Assembly: GCA_963691655.1 (NCBI GenBank)
Contig: OY829326.1
Coordinates: forward strand, 100,501,340 to 100,565,339
Source: Toxonevra muliebris
Taxonomy: Eukaryota > Arthropoda > Insecta > Diptera > Pallopteridae
Length of the DNA: 64,000 nt
Reading direction: 5' to 3'
In this document: in pieces, positions 58,213 to 64,000 of the stretch
Position numbering within the stretch: the first letter of the stretch is position 1
Layout of the letters: each line of letters begins with the position of its first letter
Position numbers and translations under genes: made by a program
Notes under the pieces: generated by a model
Databases searched by the model: none
The model's input: only the letters and a program-made list of their open reading frames with translations
Told to the model about the DNA's origin: nothing

Positions 58213-60267
58213 TAGAGTCCGACCGATTGAGCGGTATCGGCTTCGGCAAGTATCGTCCTTAAATTTTTAAATTTTTAATATTTGATTAAAAAATTGTTAC
58301 ACAAATACTTATTCAACTTAATTTTTCGCGTACTTCATTTTTCTTTGTATTTATTTTAGTTCCATTTTGATTCTTTTTTTTTAGTTTTGGTACATTTTAA
58401 AATGTCTCATTAGAGATAACATCGATTTGCTATTTAGTAAAAAATCTTTTAAGTAGAAATATTGTAAATTAACTTCATCTATAAAATCTTATCTAATGAT
58501 AAAGATAATAATAGCGTTCCACATATTATTAAATCAAACAAAATTAACCACACCAAAATCAAGATGACTAGCATGAAAGAGATTATTGAACATATAATTA
58601 AAATGGACGACAAGAAATCACCGGGATATGACCTACTAAATGGAAAAATCTTGAAAGAACTTCCAATAAAAGCAATAATATATATAACAAACATTTACAA
58701 CAACATGATAACCCTGAAATACTTCCCTGAAGTATGGAAAGTAGCACAAATAACGCCAATACCTAAACCTGACAAAGATGCGACAAGAACAACATCATAT
58801 AGACCAATAAGTCTACTTCCATCACTCAAAATCAAAAATCTTTGAACAAATAATTTATGATCGTATAGAGCCAAGCCTGACAAACAACAAAATCATACTT
58901 AAACATCAGTTTGGGTTCCGTAAAAAACACTCTACAATTCAACAAATACATAGAGTATCTAATAAAATCTCACTGGACATAGAAAAGAAAAAATATTGCG
59001 TTGGAGAGTTCCTTGACGTTGCCAAAGCTTTTGGCAAAGTATGGCATTCAGGCTTACTTAAAAAAACTAAAATCAATATTTCCACCTGACCTTTATGAAC
59101 TCATTAAAAGCTACCTGTCTAATCGTTACCTCATTGTTAAATATAACGACGAATTTTCAAAGACTAACCCTGTAAAATCTTGAGTACCACAGGGTAGTGT
59201 TCTAGGTGACAGCTGATATACCATTTCCTGACGACAACAATTCTATGATCGCTACATTCGCCGACGACACAATCCTGTTAAACTCACACTCTTGCATAAC
59301 GACAGCAGTAGCCCAACTACAAAATACACTAAACAATGTAATGAAGTTGGGGCATACAAATTAACGACGAAAAAACTCAACAAGTAATATTTACTACAAA
59401 AAACAAATACACTCCACTACCACTTAAAATAAACGAGAAAGATATTCAAATTGACAAAGTTTGCTAAATATTTGGGGATGTACTTAGACAACAAACTTAC
59501 TTGGAAACACGATATTCAGCAAAAACGTAACCAAATAAAACGAAAATTCGGACAACTTTACTGGCTTCTTTGAGATCCGAGGGTTCATTTACACCACAAA
59601 ATATTAATATACAAAGTTATTATTAAGCCAATCTGGACATATGGTATCCAACTTTGGGGCACAGCGAAAAAAACTAATATAAAAATAATTCAAAGACAAC
59701 AATAAAAAATCCTACGAACAATAGTTAATGCAGAATGGTACATAAAAAATGAAGACATTCATCGCGATCTAAATGTTCCAACTGTCAACGATACAATAAC
59801 AGACGCAAGTGGTAGACACTTAACTAAGATACTCCAACACACAAACAACGAAATCAGGGAGTTGCCAAACTTAGAAAACACCACAAACCGCCGGCTGAAG
59901 AGGATACGACCAACACCATATTGCACGATCTTAAACTCACTCAAACTAATAAAGTATAACAATTGCTATTTTTTATTTTCATAATTATCATGGGCTTGAT
60001 TGACAGTGGTCTTCAAGCTCAAATTTTACGAAATACTATTTTAAAAGAAATGTACTTCGTGTCGATATAAGACAGATTAAATTGGTAAAAAAACAAAAAC
60101 TTCATCTATACGTTTAACATTACATCAAAATAAAAAAATTGTATGAAAAAAAAAAAATCTATTTTATATTATCGGCTTCGGTATCGTCCAAATCTTTTCC
60201 GATAGCTGATCATCGGCATTTGCATCGGTTTGGCAAAAAAAAAAAGATCGTAATCGGTCGGACTCTA
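58213..60267. mobile_element. hAT element interrupted by a LINE
   Basis: Inverted ends TAGAGTCCGACCGATT (perfect 16 bp), with 8-bp imperfect flanking duplications CCTCGAAT (58205-58212) and CCTTGGAT (60268-60275). Subterminal ATCGGCTTCGG and TATCGTCC repeats occur at both ends. The interior is almost wholly a Jockey LINE, so without that insertion it was a short MITE. Confidence 0.75.
58450..59960 (+). pseudogene. Jockey-clade LINE ORF2 fragment, 5' truncated
   Basis: Plus-strand pieces in order. KKSPGYDLLNGKILKELP and SYRPISLLPS lie at 58615-58825. HQFGFRKKHST lies at 58902-58935. A VPQGSVLG remnant follows the stop near 59180. FADDTILLNSHS (the catalytic YADD/FADD motif) lies at about 59258-59293. 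YLGMYLDNKLTWKHDI is near 59470, and NEDIHRDLNVPTVNDTI lies at 59750-59800. The last two are Jockey-specific C-terminal motifs, and no RNase H follows. Several stops and frameshifts; dead copy. Confidence 0.85.
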
Positions 60268-60486
60268 CCTTGGATTGCTCATTTTTTTGTTTTGCCATAG
60301 AATTTTTTTGCTTCTTCGATAATTTTACCTTTTTAGATTTTTTTTTTTCAAAAAGTAGAGGTAATAAGGGTCACTCAATAAATGCACAAAATTCAATATG
60401 CATGACTTTAAATGTTTAATTCGGATTTCTAAATGAACAATAAATAAATTTTGAATGAAAAATCATCGAAATCAAGTCAAATTATT

Positions 60487-60854
60487 AGCCCTGTTCACGC
60501 TTTAGAGTAAAGTGCTGGTTAACGGAGTAACAGGTTAAAAGTGTAACACAAAATTACTCTACAATAACAGCATTTGCTTTTACCCAAAATTTACACTTTT
60601 ACTCTGGTTTGACCCTTGAGTAAAATATTTGTTACTCTGTTACTCTAAGTAAGAGAGAAAATTAGTGTTGCCTACTTCTTGATTTGTATGACAACCAAAA
60701 ATAAAACACAAAAGTTTGTTGCCAGCGCATTAAATTGGGAACATTGATCACAGAGAGTGCACTATCTCAGTTTCAGATGCGTTCACGGTCTAGGGTAATA
60801 CATTACATTTTTACTCCGTTACTCAGCACTTTACTCTAAAGAGTGAATAGGGCT
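60487..60854. mobile_element. 368-bp MITE with about 45-bp inverted ends
   Basis: AGCCCTGTTCACGCTTTAGA (left) and the complement of AGCCCTATTCACTCTTTAGA (right), both continuing GTAAAGTGCTG and AACGGAGTAA. ATTATT flanks both sides (60481-60486, 60855-60860). Interior TTACTCTG motifs repeat. No transposase. Confidence 0.75.
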
Positions 60855-61629
60855 ATTATTTATTTATGGCTCAAAAATGAGTGAGAATATTCTCGCACGT
60901 CAGATTGAATGGACACTCGATCACGTTGCAATCGGACGAAGAAGACTTTCGATGACGACCACGTTGATTCTTTGTAGACTTTTTTTTCACAGTTATTTGT
61001 TTCTTTTAGCGATGGCTTTGCTTTTGCAGGGTCTCTTTTCAGCTGACTCCTTCAATTCAAACCGTTTGGTGTTGGGATGCATTGCATTTCGACCTCGATT
61101 CAATTTACCTCTCGGAGTAATTTCGTTACTAATTTACTCAAGATCAACCAGTCAATGCTGACTGCAGTTGATGTTGATGCCACTCCAAATACGCCATCCA
61201 TAATCATGCAGTAAAATATCCGAAAGTTACGTCAATAAGATGACCTTTATTGTTTCAACTTTTATGACTTTATTGTTCCGCAGACGCTGTTTCACAAGCA
61301 TATAAAGAGCACATTAGAAAAATGTAAAATCTCTTTGGTTTATATAAGAGCATCATTAAATCTACGAAATATTCATACTAACTTATAAATTCAGTGGATA
61401 CCTTTTTACAAACACTATTTTTCCTCTTATAAAAAAAAAAACTTTTGGAAAATCAAAAACACGACTCGTTTCGTAGAGCAAATAAATACACGTCTGAGCA
61501 CTTGAGTGACTAACGAAAAATGAGGTTATGTTTAAAGAAGAATTTGACAGCAGTTCGTTTCGTCATATGTTTACGCTAAAGTAACATTTTGACGATGGCC
61601 GTTATTACCCCATGACTCTTATTACTACC

Positions 61630-62078
61630 ATAATATGTTACAAGTTGGGTATAGTGAAAAAAACAGAAATTTCAATCCTTTTTATCTGGAAAGTTAAAGT
61701 TTTAAATTTTATACAAACACATACTATATTTTATTTCATATTTATTTATTCAATCAATGTCTTTATTTATTCGCTCAGTGTCTTTATTTATTCAATCAAT
61801 CTACTTATTTATCATTATAATCATTACAGAAAAATTGTGTCACACCGCAGGATTCAAATCAATTCAAGTGCATATTTTACATTGTATATGCTCCTTTTGT
61901 GAATGCCATTGTCCTTTTTATACATACACATTTACTTATCGCTGTAATCAAGAACATTTCGTTGCGATTTATTATCAATTATCAACGACAGCAGCAACAT
62001 CAAAACCAACAACTCAACAAAACTAATAGAACCGCAACAGTCGCCGCCACTAACAACAACGTAAACAACAACAACAAT
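61630..62078 (+). promoter_or_regulatory. Upstream region and probable 5' UTR of Rab27
   Basis: AT-rich sequence upstream of the Rab27 start. It includes three copies of a 21-bp unit (TTTATTTATTCAATCAATGTC-like) at 61741-61803 and a CAACA-rich leader just before the ATG. I see no convincing TATA or Inr arrangement, so the transcription start is not placed. Confidence 0.35.
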
Positions 62079-62240
62079 ATGGCGCATGCAGCAAATATCG
62101 ATTACGATTATTTAATGAAATTTCTTGCACTTGGCGATTCTGGTGTCGGCAAGACAAGCTTCTTATATCAATACACAGATGGGAAATTTCATTCGCAATT
62201 TATATCCACAGTGGGTATTGATTTTCGAGAGAAACGTTTG
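62079..62240 (+). CDS. Rab27: Rab27 small GTPase, first coding exon (partial gene)
   Basis: The ATG at 62079 opens 54 codons ending in phase 0 at a strong splice donor, GTAAGT, at 62241. Residues 19-26 are the P-loop GDSGVGKT. Residues 41-53 are [13 protein letters not shown], the switch I/effector region; [10 protein letters not shown] is characteristic of the Rab27 subfamily rather than Rab3 or Rab8. Thr44 is the expected magnesium-coordinating threonine. Rab27 is a GTP-binding switch controlling secretory vesicle and lysosome-related organelle docking, and is neuronally enriched in Drosophila. The start agrees with family N-termini (short, followed by [12 protein letters not shown]). The same frame is open upstream to 61899, but that stretch is Asn/Gln-rich leader-like sequence that I take as 5' UTR. 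The remaining exons (switch II, NKxD, SAK, C-terminal cysteines) lie beyond the right edge, so the first intron is longer than 1.7 kb. Confidence 0.93.
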
Positions 62241-63639
62241 GTAAGTAATTGTTTATTTGATACATAGACTCAATAAATTTTATGGTATTATTGTATTATT
62301 TTAATTTAAAAATTGTACTGGAAAGATTGGTAAGAGAATATAATCCAATTCGCAAAAGCTTTGCAAAGCTTTTCCTCTTAGATAAGAGCATGTATATTAT
62401 TTAATGAATTTATCCACGGGATGTTTTCCCACTTATTCTTTAAGTAATCCCTTAACAACAACCAAAACAATAATAATCACGTAAATTCCTTTGACTTTAA
62501 TAACATAAAACAGTTCTTAGTTAGTGATGAGTCGATGATTTGATAGCAGCGATTTTACAAGAGTAGCAGTCACGAAGTGCTAATAAATTAATATGACGAA
62601 TTTCATAAGTGAACCCACTTTTAAAATTGATCGAGCTCAAACTTGCTCAAAGTTTAGTCCTATTAGGCGTTTTGAGTTATCCTACATTCATTTTGATAGA
62701 TAAACAAATCTCAGTCCACTTTTGGATCTCAAAGTTTTCAAATTAAAAAAAAAGACCAGAGCTTTCTATTGATTTGCAAAAAAAAAAAAAAAAATTTCTT
62801 TTTGAAAAAAAAGTCACAACTATGTTTGTTTTTAAACAGGGGCTGTTTGACCAAAATGTCAAAAATCTATCCCCTCCAACTCCGCGATCTCTTTCAAATT
62901 TGGTATGGTAACTACTACTAATTCCAACTTTGTGCAAGTTTGAACCCGATCTATTTTAAAAATGTCTTCTCTTGGGTTGAAATACATAAAAATAATTAAA
63001 CCGAACGGAACAGGTAATTATTTTATCCTGGTAAGATGTTGGCCAATTTCTTTCCCAAAGATAGTCTAGTCAAAGTGCTATGATTTGTCCTCTTCTAAAC
63101 TGTAAGTCAAACTATGTGAGTTTGATCAAGATATATTATTATTGCATACATCATCATTATGTGCGAACTGTTTGAAGAGAGCTCTACCGATTCAAAGAAA
63201 GGATTTCGGCCCAAAGAACTTTGGACAAATGACTGTCTTTCTTTGTCGATTGGCCAGGGTTTCCATTTCCTACCAAGCAGCAATGTGCTAATATCCAAAG
63301 AAAAATAATTAGCTTTACTGTTGATAGCTCGTGCAAAATTTCAATTATCTCAAAAGTGAAGGTTTAGTGAAGGATAGGATTTGCTTGGAAAATCGCTAGC
63401 AAAAACAAGCTAAATAATTAACAAATCGAGTCACTCGTGTATTATCTGAAATGATTTCCAATGTTAAAATTATTGTAAAAGGCAGTTAAAGGCTAAAAAA
63501 TACTGTAAAAAAAGACAAAAATGATTTGGAATAAAGAGACGGTGATTTGGAAGTCGAGGAAAATTAGGAAAACTCGTGAGGCCTCGTTGATAATGTAGCC
63601 TTTTGCTTCTCGAGGCTAACATCTCAGAGTAAGCAAATT

Positions 63640-63725
63640 TTTTTTTTATTGAAATGTCTTCGCGCCTCCTTACAAATCTATTTACGATCCTTAAGGGACC
63701 GCACCCCACCATTTGAGAACCATTG
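63640..63725 (-). mobile_element. hAT terminus (Charlie-like)
   Basis: On the minus strand from 63725: CAATGGTTCTCAAATGGTGG, then GGTGCGGTCCCTTAAGGATC, the typical Charlie-type terminal block. The partner end was not found, so the extent inside the Rab27 intron is unknown. Confidence 0.5.
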
Positions 63726-63763
63726 TTGTAGGTGATCTATATGTTGTCGGTGGCACTTCTGAG

Positions 63764-63905
63764 ATTTGAAAATAGGGATGTCAATCCCGTGATTACAGGA
63801 TTCGGTCTGAAAGTAATTCCAAAAATCTCGGGATTCTGTATAAAAGTGATCCCCAAAATCGAAAAGACGAAATCCTGTGATTTTCGGGTTTCGTTTGTAC
63901 CTACA
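63764..63905. repeat. Short-period repeat starting TAGGGATGTCAATCCCG
   Basis: The AATCCCG/CGGGATT and ATCCTGTGATT motifs recur in both orientations. The TAGGGATGTCAA start resembles a hAT end. The right side may run to or past the window edge. Confidence 0.35.
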
Positions 63906-64000
63906 TAAACAAATTGGAATCCAAATTTTTATTTTTTTTTATAGAATTTTCTTTCTTGGGTCAAGGGAAAATTTTCGTTAATGGTACGGCAATCTAAAGC

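Larger units (their letters stand above)
58098..61628. mobile_element. Possible outer pogo-like element holding a nest
   Basis: Left AAGGTAAGCTGGGGTAATAA is matched by inverted TTATTACCCCATGA and TTATTACTACC at about 61602-61629, with an internal copy GAGGTAATAAGGGTCAC at 60360. The arrangement of repeated terminal motifs parallels the element at 46163. A minus-strand basic/Ser-rich tail (RGRHRKSSSSD, then IECPFNLTCENILTHF and a stop at about 60880) would suit a jerky-type C-terminus. Boundaries uncertain. Confidence 0.4.
62241..64000 (+). other. Rab27: First intron of Rab27 (5' part) containing repeat fragments
   Basis: The intron begins with GTAAGT at 62241 and no convincing acceptor followed by Rab27 switch II coding sequence appears before the window ends. 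It contains A/T homopolymers (62740-62815), a hAT terminus near 63725 and another short-repeat element from about 63764. Confidence 0.7.

Noticed and set aside
61741..61803. CRISPR-like spaced repeats
   Set aside because: Three contiguous 21-bp units without spacers in a eukaryotic upstream region: a simple tandem repeat.
61899..62078. In-frame N-terminal extension of Rab27 (open frame from 61899)
   Set aside because: The extension is Asn/Gln-rich and ends right at the family-typical [15 protein letters not shown] start. Rab proteins lack such leaders, so I treat it as 5' UTR.
1..64000. Bacterial, plasmid or viral origin
   Set aside because: Spliced genes with metazoan Rab, FYVE and TPX2 domains, SINEs and LINEs, and no operon or capsid/replicase coding regions.

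Overview
The window is eukaryotic DNA, most likely from a schizophoran fly (a tephritid-like or calyptrate dipteran). It is AT-rich and gene-poor. It has spliceosomal introns with GT-AG ends and is packed with decayed insect transposable elements. Three host genes are recognisable: rush (PH-FYVE protein, minus strand, 9464-10384), a TPX2-family gene matching Drosophila mei-38 (minus strand, four exons over about 13325-14561), and the first coding exon of Rab27 (plus strand, 62079-62240, continuing past the right edge). In Drosophila melanogaster these three genes lie close together near the tip of the X (Muller A). The same grouping here, spread over more than 50 kb, suggests conserved microsynteny stretched by transposon insertion. 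The exact species cannot be named from the sequence alone.

Layout. 1-9.4 kb: intergenic DNA with a hAT MITE, a hairpin, three tRNA-derived SINE copies (one SINE inside another), and LINE and Tc1 fragments. 9.4-14.6 kb: the rush and mei-38 block, both transcribed leftward. 14.6-37 kb: MITEs with TAA, TTA or TTAA target sites, hAT fragments, a foldback/hairpin block (28.3-29.3 kb), SINEs, a decayed RNase H-bearing LINE (32.9-34.2 kb) and a TA-flanked MITE. 37.0-38.3 kb: a nearly intact Tc1/mariner element of the DD37D (maT) type with 26-bp inverted ends and two compensating frameshifts. 38.8-41 kb: a small MITE and an ORF broken by a 136-bp tandem duplication. 42.9-52 kb: a non-autonomous hAT whose empty site survives elsewhere in the window, a pogo-like element containing a PIF/Harbinger fragment, and a hAT inside a ZMYM1-like hAT. 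52.2-53.3 kb: two TTAA-type MITEs abutting at a shared TTAA. 58.1-61.6 kb: a multi-level nest (pogo-like, then hAT, then Jockey LINE, plus a separate MITE). 62 kb to the end: the Rab27 5' end and part of its first intron.

The host genes do not form a pathway. rush is an endosomal PI3P/Rab5-related regulator, mei-38 acts on spindle microtubules, and Rab27 is a secretory and lysosome-related-organelle GTPase. I found no CRISPR array, bacterial operon or viral coding region. The most informative material is structural: mei-38 carries a coding 29-residue tandem repeat in which one unit supplies a splice donor, and several transposon insertions can be dated relative to each other through exact target-site duplications.
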